A stretch of DNA of 64,000 nt, taken from positions 24,931 through 88,930 of the forward strand of contig JAKFFO010000119.1 in assembly GCA_036675035.1 (NCBI GenBank), in the 5' to 3' direction. Position 1 is the first letter of the stretch. Every line of letters begins with the position of its first letter. The notes beneath the pieces were generated by a model that was not told the DNA's origin, did no database searches, and worked only from the letters and a program-made list of their open reading frames with translations. The stretch is from MESE01 sp036675035. Its GTDB lineage: Bacteria > Pseudomonadota > Gammaproteobacteria > Burkholderiales > Burkholderiaceae_D. This document shows, in pieces, positions 53,877 to 62,101 of the stretch. The position numbers and the translations under genes are program-made.

Positions 53877-55241
53877 ATGGATATCTTCGAAAAACTTCCT
53901 CTGTTCATGTTCCTGGCGTTGGCGATCCTTATGTTCACCGGCTATCCGGTGGCCTTTGTGCTGGGCGGTACCGCGCTCGCGTTCGGAATGATTGGCTATT
54001 ATCTTGATGTCTTCGCTTTCATCGAGTTCTACAATATCACCGCACGCATCTGGGGCAGCGTGGCCGAAAACCCCGTCTTCGTCGCGATTCCAATGTTTAT
54101 TTTCATGGGAACGATGCTGGAAAAAAGCGGCATCGCGACCGACCTGCTGCATTGTCTTCAGGTCTTGTTACGGCGCGTGCCGGGCGGCCTTGCGATTTCG
54201 GTTACGCTGCTGGGAACCATTCTTGCAGCCACCACCGGTATCGTCGGTGCATCCGTCATCATGATGACCCTGCTGGCTTTGCCGGTGATGCTGGCTCGGG
54301 GCTATCAGACCGAACTGGCGACAGGCACCATCGCGGCGTCCGGGACTCTCGGCATTCTCATTCCACCCAGCATCATGCTGGTGATACTTGCCGACCTGCT
54401 CGCAGTGTCGGTCGGCGATCTGTTCATGGCGGCGCTTATCCCCGGCCTTGTTCTGTCCGGCCTTTACGTTACCTACATTCTGATCCTTTGCACGATCAAG
54501 CCGAAACTGGCTCCGCCGCTCGGAAAAGATGAAGGCCCATCGAATCTGCGCGAATTGGCAATGCTGATATTGCGTGGTTTTCTGCCGCCGGTGTTTCTGA
54601 TTGTGCTGGTACTCGGCTCGATCTTCTTCGGCTGGGCTACGCCGACCGAGGCCGGCGGGGTCGGGGCATTCGGCGCGATAGTGCTGGCGTACGTCAAGGG
54701 CAACCTGAAGTACCCGATCGTCAAAGTGGTGCTGGAGGATTCCGCCAAAACCAACGCGATGATCTTCATGATTTTTCTCGGTGCGACCGCTTTTTCCTAC
54801 GTGTTCCGCTCTCTTGGCGGCGATGACGTGATCGCGACCTTCTTCGAGGAACTGGGAATCGGTCCGGCCGGTATCATCTTTGTGATGATGCTCGTCATCT
54901 TCCTGATGGGATTTTTCTTTGACTGGGTCGAAATCATTCTCATCATCCTGCCGGTGTTCGTGCCGATCCTGGAAACGCTGGATCTCGGAACTCATGTGGC
55001 GCAAGAGGACTTCCTGGTATGGTTTGCGATTCTGCTCGCGGTCAATCTGCAGACCTCGTACCTGACGCCGCCGTTCGGTTATGCGTTGTTCTACATGAAA
55101 GGCGCGAAGATACCGGGAGTGACCATGATGCATATCTATCGCGGCATTATTCCGTTCGTCCTGCTTCAACTGCTCGGCCTGCTGATTATTATCCTGTTTC
55201 CGGCGCTGGTCTTGTGGCTGCCTCAATACATGAAGATGTGA
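53877..55241 (+). CDS. TRAP transporter large membrane subunit (DctM type)
   Basis: Ion-coupled transport subunit, 454 residues with about 12 hydrophobic helices. Visible are FTGYPVAFVLGGTALAFGMIG, PVFVAIPMFIFMGTMLEKSG, AATTGIVGASVIMMTLLALPVML, ASGTLGILIPPSIMLVILADL and GWATPTEAGGVGAFGA, all DctM signatures. It ends the transporter unit; a palindromic terminator lies 100 nt downstream, before the convergent ferredoxin gene. Confidence 0.93.
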   Translation: MDIFEKLPLFMFLALAILMFTGYPVAFVLGGTALAFGMIGYYLDVFAFIEFYNITARIWGSVAENPVFVAIPMFIFMGTMLEKSGIATDLLHCLQVLLRRVPGGLAISVTLLGTILAATTGIVGASVIMMTLLALPVMLARGYQTELATGTIAASGTLGILIPPSIMLVILADLLAVSVGDLFMAALIPGLVLSGLYVTYILILCTIKPKLAPPLGKDEGPSNLRELAMLILRGFLPPVFLIVLVLGSIFFGWATPTEAGGVGAFGAIVLAYVKGNLKYPIVKVVLEDSAKTNAMIFMIFLGATAFSYVFRSLGGDDVIATFFEELGIGPAGIIFVMMLVIFLMGFFFDWVEIILIILPVFVPILETLDLGTHVAQEDFLVWFAILLAVNLQTSYLTPPFGYALFYMKGAKIPGVTMMHIYRGIIPFVLLQLLGLLIIILFPALVLWLPQYMKM

Positions 55242-55342
55242 CCTGCATGTTGATGGTGGGAGTGGGCAGCAGGGGCGATGCGAACGTGGCTAGCCGGTTT
55301 GCCGGATAGCGTGGCGAGCTGGAAATCGTAGGGAGAAATTGA

Positions 55343-55366
55343 GAGGGCGACCACTTGGTCGCCCTC
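55343..55366. terminator. Bidirectional terminator between dctM and the ferredoxin gene
   Basis: GAGGGCGACCA at 55343-55353 pairs with TGGTCGCCCTC at 55356-55366, an 11-bp perfect stem with a 2-nt centre. TTTT follows nearby on the plus strand (55372-55375). It lies between two convergent units. Confidence 0.65.
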
Positions 55367-55390
55367 CGGTGTTTTAGCGCTCTGAAAAAT

Positions 55391-55717
55391 CTACGGTTTA
55401 TTCAGCAAATGCGCTTTGTCGCTGACCGCGGCCCATTGGTCGGCATCCGGCGGCACGGTGCCTTTCTGCATGATTGCGGGCCAGCTTGCACTGAGTTCCT
55501 CGTTCAGCTTGGCATACGAGGCCAGCTGCGGCGGCAGGCTCCACTGTGGATAGATGGCGGCGACCGGGCAAACCATTTCGCAGAGGCCGCAATTGGCGCA
55601 TGCAGCCGGATCGATGACAACGAAGTTGTCTCCGGCATGGAATGCGTGGGTAGGACAAACTTCCACGCATTCCATATAGACGCATTTGATGCATGTCTCG
55701 GTAACGACATAGGCCAT
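55391..55717 (-). CDS. Ferredoxin with [3Fe-4S]/[4Fe-4S] motifs (FdxA type)
   Basis: Soluble low-potential electron carrier, 108 residues. TETCIKCVYMECVEVCPTHAFHAG and ACANCGLCEMVCPVAAIYPQ provide the two cluster sites in the arrangement of 7Fe FdxA ferredoxins. The C-terminal half (about 60-108) is helical and typical. AAGGAG lies 9 nt before the ATG. It is transcribed 14 nt after the cupin gene, so these form an operon. Its redox partner is not evident in the window. Confidence 0.9.
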   Translation of the reverse strand: MAYVVTETCIKCVYMECVEVCPTHAFHAGDNFVVIDPAACANCGLCEMVCPVAAIYPQWSLPPQLASYAKLNEELSASWPAIMQKGTVPPDADQWAAVSDKAHLLNKP

Positions 55718-55731
55718 CGGTTGTCACTCCT

Positions 55732-56139
55732 TCATTTGCCTTCGGTGCCGAACCCTGCGTCCACGTTAAAAAATACATTGGGCTTGCGATAGACGGCCAG
55801 GATTATGCATCCTTCATCCGATCGAGTCTCATGCAGCGAGCCAGGCTTGCGCCAGGTGAATTCTCCGGCGCGCGCTATGCCGTCATGATCATAGAAGGAG
55901 CCTTCCAGCACGAAAGACTGTTCGATTTCCGGATGGCGATGAAAGGGTAGCACCGTGCCCGGCTCCCATTTCAACAGGCAGGTAAGTTCTCCATTGGCCG
56001 CATCTTCATAGAGCGGTTTGATCCGGATACCCTTGAATTTGGTGGGCTGCCATTCCATGTCATTGGGTTTCACGTAGGTAGAGCCGCCAATCGTCGGTTC
56101 CAGCTTGCCGGAAAGTCTCGTTGCAGTATTTACAGTCAT
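55732..56139 (-). CDS. Cupin-domain protein (ChrR-like)
   Basis: Single-domain cupin of 135 residues. The beta-barrel contains LLKWEPGTVLPFHRHPEIEQSFVLEGSFYDHDG, with the two His and the Glu of cupin motif 1 (about 65-75), and GEFTWRKPGSLHETRSDEGC with the His of motif 2. These residues could bind a metal. Known relatives range from anti-sigma factor domains to small dioxygenase-like enzymes, and no reaction can be named. AAGGAGA precedes the ATG. It is co-transcribed with the ferredoxin and divergent from the DJ-1/PfpI gene. Confidence 0.82.
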   Translation of the reverse strand: MTVNTATRLSGKLEPTIGGSTYVKPNDMEWQPTKFKGIRIKPLYEDAANGELTCLLKWEPGTVLPFHRHPEIEQSFVLEGSFYDHDGIARAGEFTWRKPGSLHETRSDEGCIILAVYRKPNVFFNVDAGFGTEGK

Positions 56140-56284
56140 GTCAATCTCCTTGGTTGGTTTGTGCCCGGTTAGGCGTAACGCCTGTCGGCAGCGGTAGACC
56201 GCCAGTCAAATGTAATGTAGCATCATGTATCGTAACAGTAAACATTAGCTGAAAAAGTTTCATTAAAATTTAACGAGAGGGGCT

Positions 56285-56962
56285 ATGAAATTCGGCATAT
56301 TCATCTATCACGGCTGCGAGCCGATCGACCTGGCAACCTTTGGCGTATTGTCGATGGCACGTCGTGTTGCTCCGCAGATAGAAATCCAGACGATTGCGCC
56401 TGAAGCAGGTGTGGTGAACTTCTCTAATGGATTGAAGGTCTTGGCGGACTTCGGCATCGGCAATGCGCCGCAATTCGATGTGATCGTGGTAACCGGCGGA
56501 CCCGGGTGGAGTGAGCAGGCGGCCAACGCCGAACTGCTGGCGTTTCTCAGAGCTCGCTCCGCCGCGACGCTGCTTACCTCGGTATGCACCGGTGGTATGA
56601 TTCTCGCTGCGGCAGGCGTGCTTGACGGAAAGCAGGCAACTACGAAATACGAGGTGGTAGAGCCGGAGATTTCCCCGTTGAGCGTCATGCGTAGCCAGTA
56701 TCCTAAAATAAGAACCGAACATGCAAGCCTGGTTGATGCCGGAACCGTTGTGACCGGTGGCGGTGTCAGTCTGTGCATCGATGCGATGCTTCATTTGCTG
56801 AAGACGCGCATCAGCCCCGAAGTAGCGGCAGAAACCGCGCGAATCATCGAATATTCGCGCGCGTGGGAAGCCAACCGGTTCGGACTGCCACCGATCGAAA
56901 CCATCAGCAATAGCGAAAATGAATCCACAAGAGTCAGTAGCACCACTGCTATCAAAAATTGA
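56285..56962 (+). CDS. DJ-1/PfpI family protein, isonitrile hydratase-like
   Basis: Class I glutamine amidotransferase-like protein, 225 residues. FIYHGCEPIDLATFGVL, VVTGGPGWSEQAA and the nucleophile elbow TSVCTGGMILAAAG (Cys near residue 100) are visible, followed by ATTKYEVVEPE. The pattern is close to isonitrile hydratases and GlxA N-terminal domains, but there is no AraC domain. GAGAGGGG is placed well before the ATG. The last 44 nt overlap the XRE-cupin regulator in another frame. Substrate unknown. Confidence 0.83.
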   Translation: MKFGIFIYHGCEPIDLATFGVLSMARRVAPQIEIQTIAPEAGVVNFSNGLKVLADFGIGNAPQFDVIVVTGGPGWSEQAANAELLAFLRARSAATLLTSVCTGGMILAAAGVLDGKQATTKYEVVEPEISPLSVMRSQYPKIRTEHASLVDAGTVVTGGGVSLCIDAMLHLLKTRISPEVAAETARIIEYSRAWEANRFGLPPIETISNSENESTRVSSTTAIKN

Positions 56963-57563
56963 AGAGCAGCTCGGACGGCGAGTGCTTGAATTGCGGCTCG
57001 CCCGAGGCTTTACTCAGGATCAGCTTGCCGCCGAGACCGGTTTCACCAAGGGTTACCTGTCAAAAATAGAGAACTCAAAAGTCATTCCACCGATCGGCAC
57101 GCTGGTCAAAATAGCCCAGGTACTGCAAACCGATATCTCGGATCTTCTCGGCACTGAATCTTCGGTTGAACGCAACAACGGAATATGCATCGTTCGCTCC
57201 TGGGAGCGCGAATCGATATTGCGCGGTGGAAGCTCGTTTGGCTACGACTACATGGCGCTGGCAAACAAAAAGCATCGCAAGCACATGGAACCCTTCATCA
57301 TGGTGTTTCCATCGAATGTCAACAAGGACGTTCGGTTTGAGCACGAAGGCGAAGAATTCCTGTTCGTTCTGGACGGAGAAATCGAGTTCAGCGTCATGTG
57401 CGATGGAAAGCCGCGGCTATGGGTACTATCGCCAGGCGACAGCGTTTACTTTGACTCCAAGATTCCGCATCGGGGCCGCAGCTTGAAGGCCGAGTCCCGG
57501 GCATTGGTTGTGGTCTTCGGTCCGCCGAATGCACATGGAACGCCTACCAACTCGATTGCCTGA
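56919..57563 (+). CDS. XRE-cupin transcriptional regulator
   Basis: Regulator of 214 residues with a Cro/C1 helix-turn-helix (about 20-78: LELRLARGFTQDQLAAETGFTKGYLSKIENSKVIPPIGTL) and a C-terminal cupin sensor (about 125-205, with RFEHEGEEFLFVLDGEIEF and LSPGDSVYFDSKIPHRG). This layout is typical of repressors of small-molecule catabolic genes. It overlaps the DJ-1/PfpI gene by 44 nt; an internal start would still keep the HTH. Likely targets are itself and the divergent cupin-ferredoxin unit. Confidence 0.88.
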   Translation: MNPQESVAPLLSKIEEQLGRRVLELRLARGFTQDQLAAETGFTKGYLSKIENSKVIPPIGTLVKIAQVLQTDISDLLGTESSVERNNGICIVRSWERESILRGGSSFGYDYMALANKKHRKHMEPFIMVFPSNVNKDVRFEHEGEEFLFVLDGEIEFSVMCDGKPRLWVLSPGDSVYFDSKIPHRGRSLKAESRALVVVFGPPNAHGTPTNSIA

Positions 57564-57564
57564 T

Positions 57565-57594
57565 GGTTCCGGTTCCGGTTCCGGTTCCGGTTCC
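57565..57594. repeat. Five tandem GGTTCC units
   Basis: Five exact copies of the hexamer GGTTCC begin 2 nt after the XRE-cupin stop. The tract is not in a gene and has no palindromic partner. Length variation between strains is likely. Confidence 0.9.
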
Positions 57595-57650
57595 GCGACC
57601 CGCGCTCGCGCGCAGCGATCGGTGCGGATAAATATGCAGGTCTCTATTCT

Positions 57651-58406
57651 CTATAGGCGATCGCATTGCCGGCACCAGTAATCGAAGGTTCCCGAAACGA
57701 TCGACGGTTTCAACAGATAGTCATGCGCCTCCTGGGCAAGGTGGTCCGGTAGCGGCTTGAGTGTGCCGAATCCGGCGGCCCGCACTTGCGTTCTTGCCGC
57801 TCGTTCAAGATAGACGGCGAGATAGGTCGCCTCCTCGACGCAATTTCCGACCACCAACTGGCCGTGATGCGCCAGCAGAATCGAGCGCTTTTCGCCAAGT
57901 GCGTGCGAAATGATTTCACCTTCCTGGTCTGCGATCGGCACGCCCGGCCACTCTTTCAGGAAGGCGCAATCGTTGTGGAACGGCGTCATGTCCATCTGCG
58001 CCACCACCAGCGGTTGAGCCGATGCGACCAAAGCACAGACGTATGGGGAATGCGTGTGGATGATGGATTGCACGTCCGGGCGCGCACGGTATACCCACAA
58101 ATGAAATCGGGTGGCAGGATTTGCCATGCCTTCGCCGGTCAAGGTGTTGAGATCTCCGTCAACCTCGATGAAATCATCCGGGGTTGCCTCCTCAAAGCCA
58201 AGGCCGAAGCGCAGCGTCCAGTATGCATTTTCCCTGTCGGATCGTACGCTTACCTGGCCGGCAAGACCCGCTTCCTGTCCGGTCATTGCCAGAATGCGGC
58301 ATGCATATGAAAGCTTTTCCTTGGTTGTCCGGGTTGTCGGCCGAATATGCTGTTTCATCTCGCGCGTCGCGCGCTCATCAAAATAATTCTTCGCCTGATC
58401 GTTCAT
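57651..58406 (-). CDS. Class II aldolase/adducin family protein
   Basis: Metal-dependent aldolase-type enzyme, 251 residues, exact substrate unknown. LSYACRILAMTGQEAGLAGQVSVRSD opens the fold. Zinc ligands appear in SIIHTHSPYV and ILLAHHGQLVVGN, and the domain ends with TYLAVYLERAARTQ. The ATG at 58406, with AAAAGGGA upstream, gives the usual N terminus; an ATG at 58430 is possible. It lies 99 nt downstream of, and in the same direction as, the LysR regulator. Family members cleave or decarboxylate hydroxy acids and sugar phosphates, which would fit the nearby TRAP importer. Confidence 0.86.
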   Translation of the reverse strand: MNDQAKNYFDERATREMKQHIRPTTRTTKEKLSYACRILAMTGQEAGLAGQVSVRSDRENAYWTLRFGLGFEEATPDDFIEVDGDLNTLTGEGMANPATRFHLWVYRARPDVQSIIHTHSPYVCALVASAQPLVVAQMDMTPFHNDCAFLKEWPGVPIADQEGEIISHALGEKRSILLAHHGQLVVGNCVEEATYLAVYLERAARTQVRAAGFGTLKPLPDHLAQEAHDYLLKPSIVSGTFDYWCRQCDRL

Positions 58407-58505
58407 GCCAGTCCCTTTTGGTCCGTGCAAAAGGTAAGTATGGAGGAGGGATCTGTGCTGTGCCAGAGCCCTGCGCTCATAGGAGATATGACTGCGCCGC
58501 CGCTC

Positions 58506-59378
58506 CTATTTCTGGCGCGTGGCTATATCCAGCAGCAGTGTCAGAAGCGGCGACGCCGGTTTGTTCTTTTTCGTGACAGCCACGACGCGACGGCGCAGGT
58601 CCGGCGTCGAAATTATTATTCTGGACAGGCCTGGCTCTTCAACCAGATCGTGCGGCAGCCGGTCAGGAAGAACGCAGCATCCAAGCCGGCTCTTAACAAG
58701 TTTCAGCATCGCATCGACCGTATCGACCTCGGCAATCACGTTGCGATCTATTTTTGCGCTTCGCATCATTTGCCGAAGCGCATAGTGGGGCGGAAAGCAA
58801 ATCATCGGAATGGTGTCCGTCGCCAGGTCGGCTGCCGCGAAGCGCGAACTGTCGTCCCGATGGCAGATCAGGATCATTGTCTCCTCGAACAAATTGAGGA
58901 TATTGAGATTGTCGGATGTGACCGCGACATCATAAACAAAGCCGACGTCGGCCTTGTCGCTTTCGACCAGATCGACGACTTCAGGCGATCCGCGTCCGAG
59001 AAGCGAAATATTCACGTTGGGACGAAGGCCAAGAAACGTACCTGCCAGCGCGGGAATGAAATAAGAACTCAGGGTGTGTACGGTAGCGATCCGCAAGGAA
59101 CCCTCCGTTACGCCTTCTGTCGTTTTTAGCTGCGCAACCGTATTGTCGATCGCAACGAATGCGGAGGCTGCGACCGCATAGAGTTTTTCGCCGGCGCTGG
59201 TCAGGGTGACGCCGCGTCCGTGGCGCCGCAGCAGCGGCTGCCCGATATAACGTTCCAAGTGATGCAGCTGCTTGCTCAGGCCGGACTGCGAAATGCCGAG
59301 CGCTTCGGCGGCGCCAGTCAGGGACTGATGCTCTGCAATTTTGAGGAAACTCCGGATTTGCTGATCGAGAGGTTGCAT
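58506..59378 (-). CDS. LysR family transcriptional regulator
   Basis: LysR-type regulator, 290 residues. The winged HTH (about 5-65) shows FLKIAEHQSLTGAAEALGISQSGLSKQLHHLERYIGQPLLRRHGRGVTLT. The effector domain (about 92-290) is a periplasmic-binding fold with SLRIATVHTLSSYFIPALAG and LGCCVLPDRLP. It heads the minus-strand pair with the class II aldolase, which is its most likely target. A palindromic sequence about 45 nt upstream may be its own operator. Confidence 0.92.
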   Translation of the reverse strand: MQPLDQQIRSFLKIAEHQSLTGAAEALGISQSGLSKQLHHLERYIGQPLLRRHGRGVTLTSAGEKLYAVAASAFVAIDNTVAQLKTTEGVTEGSLRIATVHTLSSYFIPALAGTFLGLRPNVNISLLGRGSPEVVDLVESDKADVGFVYDVAVTSDNLNILNLFEETMILICHRDDSSRFAAADLATDTIPMICFPPHYALRQMMRSAKIDRNVIAEVDTVDAMLKLVKSRLGCCVLPDRLPHDLVEEPGLSRIIISTPDLRRRVVAVTKKNKPASPLLTLLLDIATRQK

Positions 59379-59423
59379 TATTTATATCAAGTCGTCATTC
59401 ATTTTCTACTCTCAACCACAAGT

Positions 59424-59441
59424 CGCGATAGATCGATCGCG
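59424..59441. promoter_or_regulatory. Candidate LysR operator
   Basis: CGCGAT (59424-59429) and ATCGCG (59436-59441) form a perfect inverted repeat around 6 nt, centred about 54 nt upstream of the LysR start codon. Spacing is close to the usual T-N11-A layout, and location fits self-regulation. Confidence 0.3.
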
Positions 59442-59529
59442 GATCGACCGCCGATGTATCTTAGCAGGTTGCCGAAGAACGATTGTGGCGGCGGGGAATG
59501 AAACTGCATAAGATTGCTTGCCCTGTCCT

Positions 59530-59564
59530 ACGCCTGGTAAGTGATTGAATCACTTACCAGGCGT
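59530..59564. repeat. 35-bp perfect inverted repeat
   Basis: ACGCCTGGTAAGTGATT (59530-59546) and AATCACTTACCAGGCGT (59548-59564) are exact complements around a single G. No T-run follows on either strand and it lies in no gene. It may be a cruciform, an operator for a dimeric regulator, or a remnant of two inverted copies of a short repeat. Confidence 0.85.
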
Positions 59565-60289
59565 CTGCAACAGCGGCCAGAACCAGACCAAGGCATTGGG
59601 CATCACGGTGCCAGATTTGTGTTCCCCGCGTCGACCATTCATGTTCCCGGATCTGTTCGAATTCGCAGCGGGCAAGACGAAGGGCTATTCGCCGGCTCCT
59701 GAGAATTGCGGCGCCAGGCGCCCCGGTTCCGAGCCGAGCCGAACCATATGCCAGGCTGAAAGTCCGGGATTCCAGATTTCCTCCCACGGTTGTTCCGGAA
59801 TTTCGCACACAAAAGAATCGGCGTGCATGTCAGCTGCATAGACAAGCCGTCGCAAAACAAGCAGTTATTTTCGATTTCCGATTGGCATGGATAATGCACT
59901 TGGGATCTCGGTGATTCAGATTGAGAACACGGTGCCATTGAAATCGCCACGGGTTTATCCAGACGACCCGGCGCGACCGATAGGATCGGACAGACCAAAA
60001 CTGGATCGAGGCTGAACGAAAAACAAAAAAATCAAGGTTTGATGATCATCACAAAATCCTGCCATCCGGTTGCGTTGCGAAGCTGGCGAATTGCCGAATG
60101 CGGGCACTTCGGCGTTATCGAAACCGGCTTGATTCCGTGTGCGGAAGACCGGATGGGTCCATGATTAAAGCAGGAATGCCAACTGTCGGCGGACGGGAAC
60201 GACACGTCCTCAGCGCCATAAAACATCAGATTTCAACGCAAATGCTGAACTGCTTGACCTGGCATTGCCTAACGGAATCTAATATCAAG

Positions 60290-62101
60290 GTGAGCGCCAC
60301 CAAAAAACTCAATCTCGTTGCCCTGATCGCGATATTTTTCATTATCACGATTTGCGTAACCTATTTTTTTGCAGCCAGGAAGGCGGGTGATGATATTCGT
60401 GCGGCCGGCGAACGCCAGTTGCAGGTGATCTCGCTTGACCTGACATCGATTCTCGACAAGTTCGAGACGCTGCCATATACCGTCGGCTATCTGGCCGAGG
60501 TCAAGCAGGCGCTGGAGCGGCCGGATGATCCGGTCACCGCTCAGCGCCTCAATCTGACGTTACAGTCGATCCAGCGCCAGGCGAAAGTCTATGCAATTTA
60601 CCTCATGGATCGCGATGGCAAGACTCTGGCATCGAGCAACTGGGATCAGAAATTGAGCTTTGTCGGAAGGAATTTCAGTTTTCGACCCTATTTCCGAAAT
60701 GCGATCGCCGGCGAAGCGGGGCGCTTCTACGGCATTGGCAGCGCCACCGGCGAACCCGGGTATTTCATTGCCCAACCGGTATATCGCGCCGGTGCCGTAA
60801 AAGACGAGACCAGTCCGATCGGGGTAGTGGCAGTCAAGATTGACCTGGCTGAATTCGAAAATACCTGGAAAAGCAGCGAAGATCCGATTGCACTGACTGA
60901 CGATCGCGGTGTCGTTTTCCTGAGTAACAAGCCGGATTGGAAGTACCACAGTCTTCATCCGCTCGACGGTTCGGTGCAGCAAAACCTGGAGCGGACACTC
61001 CAGTATGCAAAACAGAAAATTACACCGGTTTCATCGCTGCCGAAACGTACGCAGGCTGGATTCGGCGTCTATATATCGCGGCCGGTTGGTCCGCTGGGCT
61101 GGCAGTTGATGTGGTTTCCGTCTCAGGATCGGATTACGCACATCGCAATGGTTTGGGTATTGACGGTGACCTTGCTGCTGGCGATCGTGTGCGTTTCACT
61201 GTGGGCCGTCTATCAAAGAAGGCGTCGCCTGGAAGAGCGGCTCATGTCGCGCAACGCGTTGCAGCGGGCTGCCGAAGATCTGGACCGAAAAATCGCGCAG
61301 CGTACCGAAGAACTTCTGGCGGCGAATCAGACGATCGAAAGCAAATACATCAAGCTGAAGGAAACCGAGCACTTGCTGCGTTCTACGCAGAACGAACTTG
61401 TGCAGGCCGGCAAACTGGCCATGCTGGGGCAGATGGCGGCAGGCGTCACCCATGAGCTCAATCAACCGCTGGCCGCGATCCGGGCCTTTGCCGACAATGC
61501 GGTGACTTTCCTGTCACGCGGCCAGAGCGATCGGGCCGGTGAGAATCTGTCGCATATCAGCGCTGCGAGCGCGCGCATGGGAACCATCATCGCGCAGCTC
61601 AAGGGATTTGCGCGCAAGAGCCATGAATCAGTGTCCACGGTCGATCTCACGAAGTCGATCGAAGTGTCGGCGCTGCTGCTGCAGAACGATTTCCAGCATC
61701 ATCAGGTGCGTCTCGAGCTCGACATCCGGGACCGCGTGATGGTAATGGGCGACGAGGTGCGCGCCGAACAGGTGCTGATCAACCTGATGCGCAATGCGCT
61801 TGATGCGGTGAAAACCATGGAACGCCGGATCGTGACGGTAACATTGCGGCGCGAAGATGCCGATGCGGTGATTCGGATCAGGGATTCGGGTGCCGGAATT
61901 CCGGCCCAGGTTGCCCCGCATTTGTTCGAGGCATTTTTCACGACCAAGCCATCGGGCGAAGGGCTGGGCCTGGGGTTGGCGATTTCCTCTTCCATTATCC
62001 AGGCAATGAATGGCCAATTGACGGCACAGAACCATGCCGACGGCGGCGCCGAATTTCTGGTTCGGCTGCCGCTGCCAACGACCGAACAGACGGAGCGCTG
62101 A
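60290..62101 (+). CDS. dctB: DctB-type sensor histidine kinase
   Basis: Membrane sensor kinase of a C4-dicarboxylate-type system, about 603 residues. The N-terminal helix (about 5-28, LNLVALIAIFFIITICVTYFF) leads to a periplasmic double-PDC sensor domain (about 35-290), a second helix near 300-320, a coiled-coil linker, HisKA (MAAGVTHELNQPLAAIRAFADN, His about 388) and HATPase (NLMRNALDAV, DSGAGIP, GLGLGLAISS). GTG at 60290 is preferred for length and because the membrane helix follows; the frame is open to 60098 and the start is unsure. Its last base overlaps dctD. Confidence 0.88.
   Translation: MSATKKLNLVALIAIFFIITICVTYFFAARKAGDDIRAAGERQLQVISLDLTSILDKFETLPYTVGYLAEVKQALERPDDPVTAQRLNLTLQSIQRQAKVYAIYLMDRDGKTLASSNWDQKLSFVGRNFSFRPYFRNAIAGEAGRFYGIGSATGEPGYFIAQPVYRAGAVKDETSPIGVVAVKIDLAEFENTWKSSEDPIALTDDRGVVFLSNKPDWKYHSLHPLDGSVQQNLERTLQYAKQKITPVSSLPKRTQAGFGVYISRPVGPLGWQLMWFPSQDRITHIAMVWVLTVTLLLAIVCVSLWAVYQRRRRLEERLMSRNALQRAAEDLDRKIAQRTEELLAANQTIESKYIKLKETEHLLRSTQNELVQAGKLAMLGQMAAGVTHELNQPLAAIRAFADNAVTFLSRGQSDRAGENLSHISAASARMGTIIAQLKGFARKSHESVSTVDLTKSIEVSALLLQNDFQHHQVRLELDIRDRVMVMGDEVRAEQVLINLMRNALDAVKTMERRIVTVTLRREDADAVIRIRDSGAGIPAQVAPHLFEAFFTTKPSGEGLGLGLAISSSIIQAMNGQLTAQNHADGGAEFLVRLPLPTTEQTER

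Larger units (their letters stand above)
59379..60289. other. 911-nt region without a supported gene
   Basis: Lies between the LysR gene and dctB. It holds a candidate LysR operator (59424-59441), a 35-bp palindrome (59530-59564), and minus-strand open frames (59808-59554 and 59998-59639) with no ribosome site or family. The dctB frame is open back to 60098, so part of the right end may be coding. A decayed gene in the middle is possible but unproven. Confidence 0.4.

Noticed and set aside
54168..55226. A 352-codon minus-strand frame opposite dctM
   Set aside because: Gln/His/Asp-rich translation is what antisense of a membrane protein gives; no start signal.
57565..57594. CRISPR-like repeat
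   Set aside because: The units are 6 bp, directly adjoining and without spacers; it is a simple tandem repeat.
58431..58480. CTGGCAC on the minus strand as a sigma-54 -24 element for the class II aldolase gene
   Set aside because: Ten bases after GG the required GC is absent, so the -12 element is missing.
59554..59998. Two minus-strand frames (84 and 119 codons) as possible genes
   Set aside because: They overlap in different frames, lack ribosome sites and show no family signature.
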